Source: Vallitalea pronyensis
GTDB taxonomy: Bacteria; Bacillota; Clostridia; Lachnospirales; Vallitaleaceae
NCBI RefSeq assembly: GCF_018141445.1
Contig: NZ_CP058649.1
Location: 4,359,001-4,423,000 of the forward strand
Direction: 5' to 3'
DNA length: 64,000 nucleotides
Shown: piece after piece, positions 1 to 8,147 of the stretch
Layout of the letters: each line of letters opens with the position of its first letter
Numbering within the stretch: position 1 is the first letter of the stretch
Program-made: the position numbers and the translations under genes
Notes under the pieces: generated by a model
The model's database searches: none
What the model was told of the DNA's origin: nothing
What the model saw: only the letters and a program-made list of their open reading frames with translations

Positions 1-331
1 AAATGATCTTCCACTCATTTTCACTTCTCTGAAATTGAAAATTATTTATGAAGTTAAGTCCTAATAAGTTATTTTCCTTCAAAGTTGCCCATGCAATATC
101 TTCTACTACATTTATTTCAGTAATTTCGCATTCATATGATTCATCAGCAATTTTACCATCTATGGTTTCAAAAAAACTATTCGGTGAACTAATTTCTAAT
201 TTTACATCAGGCAAATCACCACTCATTATAGCATTCTCAGCAAAAAGGCTTTTAAGTAACGATGAATCTCCTGTACGACTACCTTTTATGTATAGATCTA
301 TAATACTTTTAATTTGTAATTTTTCGTCCAT
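1..331 (-). CDS. NTF2-like / SnoaL-like small protein, C-terminus cut by window edge
   Basis: The reading frame starts at an ATG at 331 behind a GGAGGG ribosome-binding site and stays open to base 1, giving about 110 residues with no stop, so the gene is partial. The translation begins MDEKLQIKSIIDLYIKGS and continues with a pattern of short helices and strands (LLKSLFAENAIMSG, then WATLKENN and FQRSENEWKI) that is usual for the NTF2-like superfamily, close to the putative lumazine-binding and SnoaL-like groups. These are small cone-shaped proteins that bind or turn over small ligands; the ligand cannot be told here. Family assignment is by recalled pattern, not by search. Confidence 0.6.
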   Translation of the reverse strand, partial: MDEKLQIKSIIDLYIKGSRTGDSSLLKSLFAENAIMSGDLPDVKLEISSPNSFFETIDGKIADESYECEITEINVVEDIAWATLKENNLLGLNFINNFQFQRSENEWKII

Positions 332-655
332 TTCATTCCCTCCAATCTAAATCTTCATCTAAGCTGTTAACATTTTTCTCTAACATCAAAACCTGCAACG
401 ATCTACTTTCAACTCCTGATTAAACATCTAGGTATTAGTGCTAAAAAATTCATTTGTAAATATTAATAACCTCCATTCTTTTTTAATATTCAGTATATTA
501 GTAATCTTATAGTATCAAAATACTTACTTTAAATCAAGTAAAAGAATCTATCATTAGATAGACTCTTTTTTATGTGTTAATTGTATGTTTAATTATATAA
601 TAACCATAGTACGACCTATATTAAATTTTATCCTGTAAATAGTAGAACATTATTC
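332..655. other. intergenic gap with one hairpin
   Basis: This stretch of about 320 bases is AT-rich. Apart from the hairpin at 543-570 and the leader of the gene ending at 1, I see no gene or repeat in it. Confidence 0.5.
543..570. terminator. bidirectional hairpin terminator
   Basis: A 10-bp stem (AGAATCTATC and GATAGACTCT, one wobble) with a 4-base loop is flanked by A-rich and T-rich runs, so it can stop transcripts from either side. It most likely ends the XRE regulator gene, which is read leftward. Confidence 0.6.
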
Positions 656-1276
656 TTAAATACGTTTGTGATTTGTTATATTATGTTTAATGGTAACAGT
701 TATTATGATACTCAATAGTAATACAATGCCATATAATAAAACAAATAATTTTATTTCAGGTGGATTAGATGGATATGGGCGGATGGGGTAGCCTTTTATT
801 AAATCAGTAATTATTGATATTGGTATAAAGATAAACAATGCAATATTCGCCATTACAATAATAACGGGTATATGTACTGATGAACAAATTGCTTTGCCAA
901 TAAATAATGCTGCAATACCAACAATCTGGATAATCATTCCAACCGCAATGGATTCAAGTTCTTGATTCGCATCCCATCCCCCTATAGCAATTAATAACCC
1001 AACTGCAATAAAGAATATCGAAGTAATAAAAAGAATTTTTGCCGTAGTGTAATTGTTATCTGAATCGTTATTCGTGTGCTCAGATTCTTTTAATAAGTAA
1101 TCTGTTGATACCAAAAAAAACTCGCTCATTAAAACTATTTTATTTAATTCTGGGATTGAATTGTCCAATTCCCATTTAGAAATAGACTGACGAGATACAT
1201 TCAATTTTTCTGCTAGTTCCTCTTGTGACAAGCCCTTAGATTTTCTGAGTTGTTGTATTCTTTGTCCTAAACTCAT
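656..1276 (-). CDS. XRE-family regulator with membrane-spanning C-terminus
   Basis: A predicted 206-residue protein. Residues 1-65 form a Cro/CI helix-turn-helix (GQRIQQLRKSKGLSQEELA, then VSRQSISKWE). The rest holds about four hydrophobic segments (around ILFITSIFFIAVGLLIAIGG, SIAVGMIIQIVGIAALFIG, PVIIVMANIALFIFIPI and FVLLYGIVLLLSIIITV), so the regulator is probably tethered in the membrane. I place the start at 1276, where AGGAGG lies 4-10 bases upstream; the open frame extends further but has no such site. Clostridia have many proteins of this build, and their targets are generally unknown. No neighbour points to a function. Confidence 0.75.
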   Translation of the reverse strand: MSLGQRIQQLRKSKGLSQEELAEKLNVSRQSISKWELDNSIPELNKIVLMSEFFLVSTDYLLKESEHTNNDSDNNYTTAKILFITSIFFIAVGLLIAIGGWDANQELESIAVGMIIQIVGIAALFIGKAICSSVHIPVIIVMANIALFIFIPISIITDLIKGYPIRPYPSNPPEIKLFVLLYGIVLLLSIIITVTIKHNITNHKRI

Positions 1277-1475
1277 ATATAGAACCTCCTTATATTTAAT
1301 GCACTTAGTATACCAATATCTACAGTTGCACTCTAGCAATTAGGTCTTGAAAATCCGCAACTGACAGTAGCAGGCTTTATCTATCCCTTAATCTATCCCC
1401 TAGAATATTACGTTCCATTATCTTTCTTATCATTCATGTACTTTTTAATTTTTACAATAATAGTTACCATTAATA

Positions 1476-2000
1476 TCAACCTAGTAAACTTTCTCCACGC
1501 CAATCATCTATATGCTGCCAGTTCATTATAGGAACATTGTTTTTAGTCGTAACTGATCCAAGAATAATCTTATTATCCTTTTTGTTCTTCTTGTTCTTAA
1601 AATAATGCTCTAAGGTCGTTCTTGTAGTAAATGTCATCTTTTTCTGGAATAAATCACCACATACATCAACCCAATATAATTCACCCTCATTACACTCTAT
1701 AACATTAGTTTTATCTGTATGACCAAAATAAATATATTGTATTCGCATTTCTAAATCATGTCTCCTAAATACAATATATTTAAGTTCCAGATTTGATAAA
1801 TGTTCTTCACGTAATCCAGTTTCTTCTTCAATCTCACGTAAACAAGCAACTTTGGGTAAGTTCAATTCTTCTTGCTCTAGATGACCTCCAATTGCTGCCC
1901 ATATACCGGGTGCAAATGCTCTTTTCTCATCTCTTTTCATCATAAGCACCTTGTCAGAATTAAAAATGAATGCTGTAGCACATGTTCTTAATTTTATCAT
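1476..2000 (-). CDS. Nudix hydrolase
   Basis: A 174-residue protein whose Nudix signature runs from GGHLEQEELN to LREIEEETGL, supplying the REIEEETG metal-binding helix. The box is about two residues longer than the classic GX5EX7REUXEEXGU form. Nudix enzymes cleave nucleoside diphosphates linked to another group; the substrate cannot be read from the sequence. The start at 2000 is preceded by GGAGGG at a good distance, which the longer frame lacks. The gene stands alone between the XRE regulator and a lipoprotein gene. Confidence 0.8.
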   Translation of the reverse strand: MIKLRTCATAFIFNSDKVLMMKRDEKRAFAPGIWAAIGGHLEQEELNLPKVACLREIEEETGLREEHLSNLELKYIVFRRHDLEMRIQYIYFGHTDKTNVIECNEGELYWVDVCGDLFQKKMTFTTRTTLEHYFKNKKNKKDNKIILGSVTTKNNVPIMNWQHIDDWRGESLLG

Positions 2001-2091
2001 CGTAGACCCTCCAACAAATTGTTCTATACGTATATAGGTCAAGTACTATTTGACCAGAAAATTCTGCAATGTGGTTACTACTCTGTGCATA

Positions 2092-2553
2092 CTACCACGT
2101 TATGTTGAAATTGCCCTTCGCTTCTTTTCCAATAAGAGCAATCTTAATTCTCTTATCTCTACTCTTAACACTTATAACTCTACAAAATTCATGTATTTCT
2201 ACAGGCCCATTACTTTCTTCTTGCAAACTTTCTTTTTCTTCTTTATATTCATCTTCTGATAGATTAATACTAGTAATAACATTTCCTTGAGAATCTCTAA
2301 ATTGAACCTCAATTGCTCCTTCAGTAATTAAATAATTATACTGGAATTCATATTTTTTTCCTTCTTGAGTACTAAACGATCTAATATCTTCCCCATCTAG
2401 CTTTGAAAATTCCATCATTATTTTCCCATATTCTGATTCCTCTACTAAACCCATATGATTTGCAAATGCTTCAAATTCAAGAGTCTCTTTTCTACACCCA
2501 GTTAAAACAATCATAAAGACTAATAAACAGATTATTGCTTTTTGTAATTTCAT
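2092..2553 (-). CDS. small lipoprotein of unknown function
   Basis: A 153-residue protein with a lipoprotein signal peptide: a basic start (MKLQK), a hydrophobic stretch and the lipobox LTGC, with the modified cysteine near residue 20. The mature part is charged and rich in Glu and Lys. A GGAGGT site precedes the start. I recognise no domain. It would be anchored to the outer face of the membrane. Confidence 0.6.
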   Translation of the reverse strand: MKLQKAIICLLVFMIVLTGCRKETLEFEAFANHMGLVEESEYGKIMMEFSKLDGEDIRSFSTQEGKKYEFQYNYLITEGAIEVQFRDSQGNVITSINLSEDEYKEEKESLQEESNGPVEIHEFCRVISVKSRDKRIKIALIGKEAKGNFNITW

Positions 2554-2748
2554 ATAACCTCCAAAATCATTATTCCTTAAACATTACTAAAAAATATTAT
2601 CGACTAGTAACTAGCCTTTTTACTAAATAATACCTTACCTAATAGTACATTGAAAAGTTGCTAAAGTTATATATGTGTTAATGGATTTGGGTAGCTTGAC
2701 TCACTATTAATCTTTCAAAAGTATAAAAAACAATTAATTTTCCTAACC

Positions 2749-3255
2749 TTATTGTATCATTTCTTTCATTCGCTGTTTATAAAGTTCTACTGTTTCATGA
2801 TAATCCATAAGAATGCCTTCTTCTCTGACAAAATTTCCATAGCCTATGGGCTCTCCCTTTAATCGAGGTAAAAGTTGAAAATGTAAATGATTTCTTTTAC
2901 CATCACATATGGTGCACATATATACTTTTACTGCACCTATAATTTCTTTATGAAGTTTAATGATCGCATCTGATATTTTTAATATATGTACACCTAAGTC
3001 AAGTGGCATTTCAGAGATATCTTCATAATGTTCTTTTGAAACTATAATCGTCTGTCCCGTGGCTCTAGGGTATTTTTCAAATTGACACCTTACTTTTTCA
3101 TCTTCATAGAAAATTAATCCATCATCAGGAAATATATCTCCATGTTCAAAATTATGACACCCAAAGCATATGTTATTTTCTTGTAATTCCCTTATTTTTA
3201 AACCCCTTTGTATTAGGTCTTTCTTATCATTTTCTGATAGCTCTTTAACATACAA
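2749..3255 (-). CDS. HIT-superfamily protein with HxHxQ active site
   Basis: A 168-residue protein that starts at TTG (3255) with AGGTGAT just upstream; the nearby ATG is out of frame. Near residue 125 is NHLHFQLLPR. This gives the HIT-superfamily pattern His-x-His-x-Gln in place of the His-x-His-x-His of hydrolases such as FHIT. The Gln form is known from nucleotidyltransferases and phosphorylases (GalT, Ap4A phosphorylase). An N-terminal CFGC pair could bind zinc. It is therefore probably a nucleotide-processing enzyme; the precise reaction is open. Confidence 0.7.
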   Translation of the reverse strand: MYVKELSENDKKDLIQRGLKIRELQENNICFGCHNFEHGDIFPDDGLIFYEDEKVRCQFEKYPRATGQTIIVSKEHYEDISEMPLDLGVHILKISDAIIKLHKEIIGAVKVYMCTICDGKRNHLHFQLLPRLKGEPIGYGNFVREEGILMDYHETVELYKQRMKEMIQ

Positions 3256-3352
3256 ATTATATCACCTCTCCACAAAATTATTAATTGTCATTGTACCACA
3301 AGTTATTATTAAAGTAATATACTGCTTACATGATGTTGGTCTATCAATTAAA

Positions 3353-4409
3353 TTACTTTATTGTTTCATCATGAATTTCTAACATTATGTCTGAGAATTT
3401 TTCTTTTTCTACTAAATGCGGTTCATGAGCTGACTCTTCAAACCAGTAAAACTCCTTCCTTGGTGCTTTTATCATATGATAATATTCCTCTATAAGTGTT
3501 GATGGTGTATTATAGTCATATCTCCCAGCACAAAAATAAACGGGTACCTCAAAGGTAGTATATTTTTTTCTAAAGTCTGCTTTTTCTCTGTTCATAAATA
3601 ATGTATCGATTGAATACAAATTACCTAATAAGAATTTAATACCATCTATCCATGAATATTCTGGTGATAGTAAACTACCTTTAATTATTTCATTTACTGT
3701 AATAACTTCTATTTCAAACCCACCATATTTCTTTAACCATTTCCTTTGAACAAATGTATCTTTTCTACTATCTTTATATGGCGGTTCTCCTAGCTCTTCT
3801 AGTTCAGTTAATGCCTTCTCATTCTGTTCCTCAGTTGCTTTTTGTAATACATATTCATAAGATAACCTTTCTCCATCAATATCATCGACTACTTGTCCTA
3901 TACCAACATAAGCTATAACCTTTTCTGGTACACTTTGAATCGTTTCTATTCCCAGTACCGTTCCCCATGAATGCCCCACTACATATACTTTTTCTTTATT
4001 AAATCTATGACATAAATAATCTATAAGTGCGACTGTATCTTTTTCTAACTGTTTTTGAGTCATTGTATTATCATCAATATTAAATGCATACGATTTACCT
4101 GACCCACGTTGGTCCCAATTGACTACAACAAAGTTCTTTTCCAACTGACTTTGAAATTTCCTAGCATAACTTATAAAAGAATAGCCTGGACCACCATGAA
4201 GAAATAAATATTATGGGATTATCTATATTATTCCCTCTTATCATAATCGATTGATTAATACCGCCAAGCTCTAACTTAGATAATTCAGCAATACTACCCT
4301 TTATTACTCTATAATGTTCATCTCTTATTTTAGGTGTATAAGTTGGAAAAAATATTATCAAAATTACGATTAAAATAAAAATTATTTTCTTCTTATGTTT
4401 GAAAATCAT
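3353..4409 (-). pseudogene. alpha/beta hydrolase (proline iminopeptidase-like), broken by a frameshift
   Basis: Two adjacent frames encode one protein. The 5' part (4161-4409) starts at ATG behind AGGAG with a membrane anchor (KKIIFILIVILIIFF) and runs into the wrong frame near 4200. The other frame continues directly as LHGGPGYSFISYARKFQSQ and then the frame at 3353-4144. That part carries VNWDQRGSGKS, the nucleophile elbow GHSWGT, an aspartate in CAGRYDYNTP and a histidine in SAHEPHLVEKEKF, a full Ser-Asp-His triad of the S33 peptidase group. One extra A around 4203-4207 explains the break. It may be a real mutation or a sequencing error. Confidence 0.75.
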
Positions 4410-4590
4410 TATAATTAACTCCTATTACATTTTCTGCCACACTCATTATACCATAGATGAGCGAAGGAAAATATACTGTTAAATGATCCACTGGTCACCC
4501 CGACCACCGTTACCTCTCAAATCTATAATAAAAACTTATTCCTTTTAGGTTTTAAGCAACTTTAAGATCGTGCACATGCTGGACACACAC

Positions 4591-4627
4591 AAAAGAACCT
4601 CGTATATTTTTTATACGAAGTTCTTTT
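4591..4627. terminator. hairpin terminator
   Basis: A 16-bp stem (AAAAGAACCTCGTATA with its near-perfect complement) around a T-rich loop, flanked by A and T runs on both sides. It ends the VOC-protein gene on the minus strand. Confidence 0.7.
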
Positions 4628-4659
4628 GAAGATTTCTTAACTAAATGACATTGGTTCAC

Positions 4660-5094
4660 CTACAATCCCTTTTTTTCTTCCCAAAGTCGTATGCGTTCTT
4701 CATGACTCACTTCTTTATGTATTTGATGCAGCATCCATTGATAGCCGAAAGCGTCAGTAAATATGGCATTAGAAACTCCATAATCAGGTATATCAATCAC
4801 TGATTGTACCTCTATGCAGCCCAAACTTATTGCTTTTGAAAATGTTTCTTTAATGTCTGGGACTAGGATGTTAAACCAAATTGTATTGGGCCTTTCTGGG
4901 TTTGGCGCATTCAACCCAAACTTCGGGTTTTCATCCAACATATGAAAGTGTACTCCGTATAAGGTAAAAATAACTTCGTTTTCACCTTTGGGTAAATTTG
5001 AAACCTCAACACGCTTGATATCAAATATTTTTTCGTATAATTCCAATGCTTTCAAACTCTCTGTAACAACCATATCAATTTCTACGCCAACCAT
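4660..5094 (-). CDS. VOC-superfamily (glyoxalase/bleomycin-resistance-like) protein
   Basis: A 144-residue protein with the paired beta-alpha-beta-beta-beta layout of the vicinal oxygen chelate superfamily: VEIDMVVTESLKALELYEKIF, VHFHMLDENP, then FSKAISLGC and FTDAFGYQWMLHQ. The GYQWMLHQIHKE end is typical of PhnB-like members. These act as metal-dependent isomerases, dioxygenases or drug-binding proteins. The start at 5094 is chosen because AGGAG lies eight bases upstream. No neighbour indicates the substrate. Confidence 0.7.
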   Translation of the reverse strand: MVGVEIDMVVTESLKALELYEKIFDIKRVEVSNLPKGENEVIFTLYGVHFHMLDENPKFGLNAPNPERPNTIWFNILVPDIKETFSKAISLGCIEVQSVIDIPDYGVSNAIFTDAFGYQWMLHQIHKEVSHEERIRLWEEKKGL

Positions 5095-5242
5095 TACAAA
5101 CACTCCTCGCATAATATAAAATTCTAGCCGGTTGTCCTACCTTATACAATGTCGTAATTATCTTTTAATTTATTATAGCATAAGCACTATGCTGATGCAA
5201 TTTTGCACTCTTTATTGATTACAGCTGATTAAATATGAGATC

Positions 5243-5276
5243 AAAAAGAAGCCGACTACAATAATAATCGACTCCT
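5243..5276 (-). terminator. hairpin terminator
   Basis: Read on the minus strand, GGAGTCGA pairs with TCGGCTTC (two wobbles) and is followed by five T. It lies past the hydrolase remnant, downstream of the phosphotransferase gene. Confidence 0.5.
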
Positions 5277-5289
5277 TTCGACAAAAGAA

Positions 5290-5455
5290 ATTTCCTAGCA
5301 TAACTTATAAAAGAATAGCCTGGACCACCATGAAGAAATAATATTATCAAAATTACAATTAAATTAAAAATTATTTTCTTCTTATGTGTGAAAATCATTA
5401 TAATTAACTCCTATTACATTTTCTGCCACACTCATTATACCACAGATGAGAGAAG
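5290..5455 (-). pseudogene. remnant copy of the alpha/beta hydrolase 5' end, with internal deletion
   Basis: Bases 5290-5340 repeat 4155-4206 and bases 5341-5455 repeat about 4350-4458, with roughly 145 bases missing between. The copy includes the upstream region, the ribosome-binding site, the anchor-coding part and the HGGPG-coding part. Near the junction it reads GAAATAATATTA where the fuller copy reads GAAATAAATATTA, which would keep the frame open there. Most bases match, so the duplication is fairly recent. Confidence 0.75.
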
Positions 5456-5458
5456 GAA

Positions 5459-6340
5459 TTAGAAATGCTTGAACGAATCAATATAAATGCTTTGGTTTGA
5501 TTCAAAATTTTCAATGATTAATTGCTTCAAGTATTCAGAGTACGCATCCCATTGTCCACTACGCTCAGCCCAAGCGATTTCGGAAGCTGCATTGATTAAG
5601 AAGGACTTATGCAATAGGTCTTTTTCCACTTTGCCATCTGGATAATACCCTTCTAGATATGCTTTCACAAAAGCAGTTGAATTCTTTGTCATTATAGATT
5701 TTGGGAAACTCGTTGTATCAACTATAAAATTAATAGTCCGTGCAACATCATGTAATGATGATCCTATGGAAGGCTCAGCCCAGTCAATAACTATGAGATT
5801 TTCATCTTGACACATTATGTTGTATGGCATAAAATCCCCATGCAACAAAGAAATTTTATTTGGTATTTCCTCCAATAACTCTTTAAGCCATGTATTGATC
5901 TCTGTGGGCAGCGACTGATTCCTATTTAAAAATTCTCTCATAAATTCATTGACATAACTTAGACTTTCCAGTTCTTGAGAGATTTTTTTATTATGTAACT
6001 TTCTATGAGCACTTCCAAAATGCTTGGCATAGTGACTAAAATTTTCAGGATTCTTATCAATTACATCTTGAAACAGACTTCCAGAAATTTCTTCCATTGT
6101 ATAGCCATGCCTTGAATCTAAATATACCTTATCAAAAACCTTAGGAGTAAAATCAGCTGTTTCTCCCATAAATTTAGCTATTTTATATTCTGATTCAAAC
6201 TCATTTACATCATACATGTCCTTTTTAATAAGCTTTACTACTTTTCCTCCTCCAATGCTAAAGACCTCAGATGTTTCTCCTTCTCCAATTTTGAACACAG
6301 CTTTCTCCTCCATTCTATACAATTTCATTGCCTTTCTCAT
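5459..6340 (-). CDS. aminoglycoside phosphotransferase (APH)-family kinase
   Basis: A protein of about 293 residues with the protein-kinase-like fold of APH enzymes: a glycine-rich stretch (GEGETSEVFSIGGG) and lysine in VVKLIKK, the catalytic loop LLHGDFMPYNIMC near residue 167 and the metal-binding IDWAEP that follows. Such enzymes phosphorylate small hydroxyl compounds, including antibiotics, choline or sugars; the substrate is unknown. The start is uncertain: the ATG at 6340 has no clear ribosome-binding site, whereas a GTG at 6298 has GGAGGAG six bases upstream and would give a protein 14 residues shorter. Confidence 0.75.
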   Translation of the reverse strand: MRKAMKLYRMEEKAVFKIGEGETSEVFSIGGGKVVKLIKKDMYDVNEFESEYKIAKFMGETADFTPKVFDKVYLDSRHGYTMEEISGSLFQDVIDKNPENFSHYAKHFGSAHRKLHNKKISQELESLSYVNEFMREFLNRNQSLPTEINTWLKELLEEIPNKISLLHGDFMPYNIMCQDENLIVIDWAEPSIGSSLHDVARTINFIVDTTSFPKSIMTKNSTAFVKAYLEGYYPDGKVEKDLLHKSFLINAASEIAWAERSGQWDAYSEYLKQLIIENFESNQSIYIDSFKHF

Positions 6341-6489
6341 ATCAACTGTTACTTATGCTCTGATACAATCGCAAAAAATAATGTATTATTGAACCCTATA
6401 ATAACATTGTCCATATCCAAATAACCCTATTATTTATGGTATTGTTCACCTCAATTAATCCTAAACTCCGACTTATATCATATTATACA

Positions 6490-6542
6490 AAATCCACCTC
6501 AATCATTCCTAATTGTGATGGATTTTTCTAGTGGAGGTGAGG
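6490..6542. repeat. partial copy of the ssrA 3' end and terminator
   Basis: These 53 bases match 7686-7738, the terminator and last bases of the tmRNA gene, with about four differences. It has the same orientation and stops inside the tRNA-like T-arm region. Such copies are what integration at the ssrA 3' end leaves behind. Confidence 0.75.
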
Positions 6543-6601
6543 CTTGGTGTTCCACAGTTTTTCTTCACCTATATTTTCTTTATGGGCCTTTAACAATAAT
6601 T

Positions 6602-6949
6602 CTATATATTCGCATTATCATTGATGTACGGCTGCCCCCATTTGCACATTTCTGTTAAAATAGGCATAAGGGAAAGACCTTTAGAAGAAAGGGAATATTC
6701 TACTTTTGGAGGTATTTGAGGATATTCCTTGCGAATAATTAAACCATCATTTTGTAAATCATTCAACTGCTTACTTAGCATTTTATGTGTTATTCCATTT
6801 AACAATCTTCTTAACTCCCCATAGCGTAAAACCTTACGAAGTAATAATAAGAAAAGGATTCTCATTTTCCATTTTCCTCCGATCAATGATAATGTATATT
6901 CAAAGGGTTCAGTATTAGCTTCAAAATTTCCATTTAAAATGATGAACAC
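6602..6949 (-). CDS. HxlR-family winged-helix regulator
   Basis: About 115 residues with the HxlR pattern: FEYTLSLIGGKWKMRILFLLL, then YGELRRLLNGITHKMLSKQLNDLQNDGLI and the wing with PPKVEYSLSSKGLSL. These dimeric regulators often sense oxidants or electrophiles and control a neighbouring reductase. It is divergent from the flavoprotein gene at 7050, with a palindromic site between them. The start is unclear: the GTG at 6949 is only one base from AGGAG, and no in-frame ATG follows near the start. Confidence 0.85.
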   Translation of the reverse strand: MFIILNGNFEANTEPFEYTLSLIGGKWKMRILFLLLLRKVLRYGELRRLLNGITHKMLSKQLNDLQNDGLIIRKEYPQIPPKVEYSLSSKGLSLMPILTEMCKWGQPYINDNANI

Positions 6950-6968
6950 TCTCCTTCTATATAGTACC

Positions 6969-7001
6969 TAACTAAAAAGTGCATACTTACTTTGTTAGTT
7001 A
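6969..7001. promoter_or_regulatory. palindromic operator candidate between HxlR and flavoprotein genes
   Basis: TAACTAA at 6969-6975 and its exact complement TTAGTTA at 6995-7001 are separated by 19 bases in the space between two divergent genes. HxlR proteins commonly bind such inverted repeats and repress both directions. Binding here is inferred. Confidence 0.5.
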
Positions 7002-7049
7002 TTTTATTATATGATGAAGATGAAGTCAAGATGTAGAAGGAGAGATTTG

Positions 7050-7625
7050 ATGAACAAAAATATACTTGTAGTAACAGGAAGCCCGAGAAAAGGTGGAAAT
7101 AGCGATATACTGGCCGATAGTTTTATCACACAGGTTCAAGAAAGAGGATTTAGCGTTCAAAAATACGAGGCTGCTTTTCATAACATTCTGCCTTGCAAAG
7201 CATGTAATGCATGTTGGAGTAAAGATCATCCTTGTTTTTTTAACGATGACTTTAACGTATTTTCGACTATGTTAGAAGCAGCTGATGTAATAGTTTTTGT
7301 CACCCCCTTATATTGGTATGGGTTTTCTGCACAAATAAAACTTGCTATTGATAAATTTTACGCCTATGAAGTTCCTCAATGCCCAAAACCACTTAAGATT
7401 AAAGAAAGTGCATTTATTGTATGTGGATCAAATCCTAGTGAACAAGGTTATCAAGGTATTATCCAAAGCTACAAGGATATATGTGCCTTCACTGGTTGGA
7501 AAAATCGAGGTGTTTTAGTTGTGCCAGGAGTAACAGAAAAAGGTGATGTACGTAAGAAAAATTATTTAGAAAAAGTGAAAAAGTTGTGTGATAACTTTAA
7601 AAGTTCCACAGAAGAAGTAGAATAG
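7050..7625 (+). CDS. iron-sulfur flavoprotein / NADPH-dependent FMN reductase family
   Basis: A 191-residue protein. It opens with the flavodoxin-like FMN-binding loop GSPRKGGNSD and has TPLYWYGFSAQIKLAIDKFY, typical of the NADPH-dependent FMN reductase fold. Between them is CKACNACWSKDHPC, matching the compact CX2CX2CX4-7C motif of iron-sulfur flavoproteins, which carry a 4Fe-4S cluster beside FMN and pass electrons to oxygen species or quinones. AAGGAGAG precedes the ATG at 7050; the upstream in-frame ATGs lack a site. The divergent HxlR gene probably regulates it, which suggests a role in stress or quinone reduction. Confidence 0.85.
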   Translation: MNKNILVVTGSPRKGGNSDILADSFITQVQERGFSVQKYEAAFHNILPCKACNACWSKDHPCFFNDDFNVFSTMLEAADVIVFVTPLYWYGFSAQIKLAIDKFYAYEVPQCPKPLKIKESAFIVCGSNPSEQGYQGIIQSYKDICAFTGWKNRGVLVVPGVTEKGDVRKKNYLEKVKKLCDNFKSSTEEVE

Positions 7626-7685
7626 AAGATTAAAGTATTTGAAAACGACATATAAAGGCATTTTCAACCCAGAACTTCTATGTAA

Positions 7686-7724
7686 AAATCCACCACAATC
7701 ATTCCTAATTGTGGTGGATTTTTC
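7686..7724. terminator. ssrA terminator, likely shared with the flavoprotein gene
   Basis: AAATCCACCACAAT and its complement ATTGTGGTGGATTT enclose an 8-base loop, with T runs on both strands. It directly follows the mature 3' end of tmRNA on the minus strand and also lies downstream of the plus-strand flavoprotein gene. Confidence 0.8.
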
Positions 7725-7727
7725 TAA

Positions 7728-8083
7728 TGGAGGTGAGGGGAATTGAACCCCTGTCCGAAGACCCATCCATTCGAGTATCTCCCATTACAGTCGTTATACT
7801 GACATTCCCTCCATCTAACGCCTAACGACAGGCTTTAGACTTTAGTAGCTTCATCATTCTTCATCTCCCTCAAAGCTTTGGGAGTGAAGTTCCCCGTGAC
7901 TTTTGGTGCCTCACCCTTAGCTACGGGTTACTAAAGGGAGACATGCCGCCTAATTAGGCAGCAAATGCAAAATTATTATTTTTTTCTGCGTTTAATTTAA
8001 TTACCAGGTTGATGACGCAGGCCCGGAGATCTGCGAATGGCTGCTCAAACTTCTGATGCCCCCGTCGAAACCAGTACACCCCC
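7728..8083 (-). ncRNA. ssrA: transfer-messenger RNA (tmRNA)
   Basis: The 356-base RNA begins GGGGGTGTACTGGTTTCGAC, the standard tmRNA 5' end. It finishes with a T-arm (GGGGTTCAATTCCCC) and CACCTCCA. The first seven bases (GGGGGUG) pair with CACCUCC to form the acceptor stem, so the CCA must be added later. The internal reading frame ends NAEKNNNFAFAA followed by TAA, giving a degradation tag with the usual non-polar end. Its partner gene smpB is immediately upstream. The 3' end is duplicated at 6490 and 10619. Confidence 0.95.
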
Positions 8084-8147
8084 GTATATATAATCTGTGT
8101 TAGGTAATAACCTAACCAGCAGATAGCATATGGGTTATAGAATGCTT
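8084..8147 (-). promoter_or_regulatory. ssrA promoter region with a palindrome
   Basis: Just upstream of the tmRNA 5' end is TTATAT/TATATA at the position of a -10 box. Further upstream is the palindrome TTAGGT-TATT-ACCTAA, around where a -35 box would fall. It has no T run, so it is not an ordinary terminator for smpB. A role as a regulatory site is inference. Confidence 0.4.

Larger units (their letters stand above)
5095..5458. other. intergenic gap with terminator and hydrolase remnant
   Basis: About 360 bases between the VOC gene and the phosphotransferase. It contains the terminator at 5243-5276 and a decayed piece of the neighbouring hydrolase gene at 5290-5455; the remainder shows no gene. 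Confidence 0.6.

Noticed and set aside
48..350. Plus-strand frame of about 100 residues at the left edge
   Set aside because: The opposite strand has a well-placed GGAGGG and ATG and a globular NTF2-like translation. The plus-strand frame has neither.
7566..7766. Minus-strand frame of 66 residues over the tmRNA 3' end
   Set aside because: It reads through the tmRNA acceptor region and terminator and has no ribosome-binding site. The RNA gene explains the sequence.
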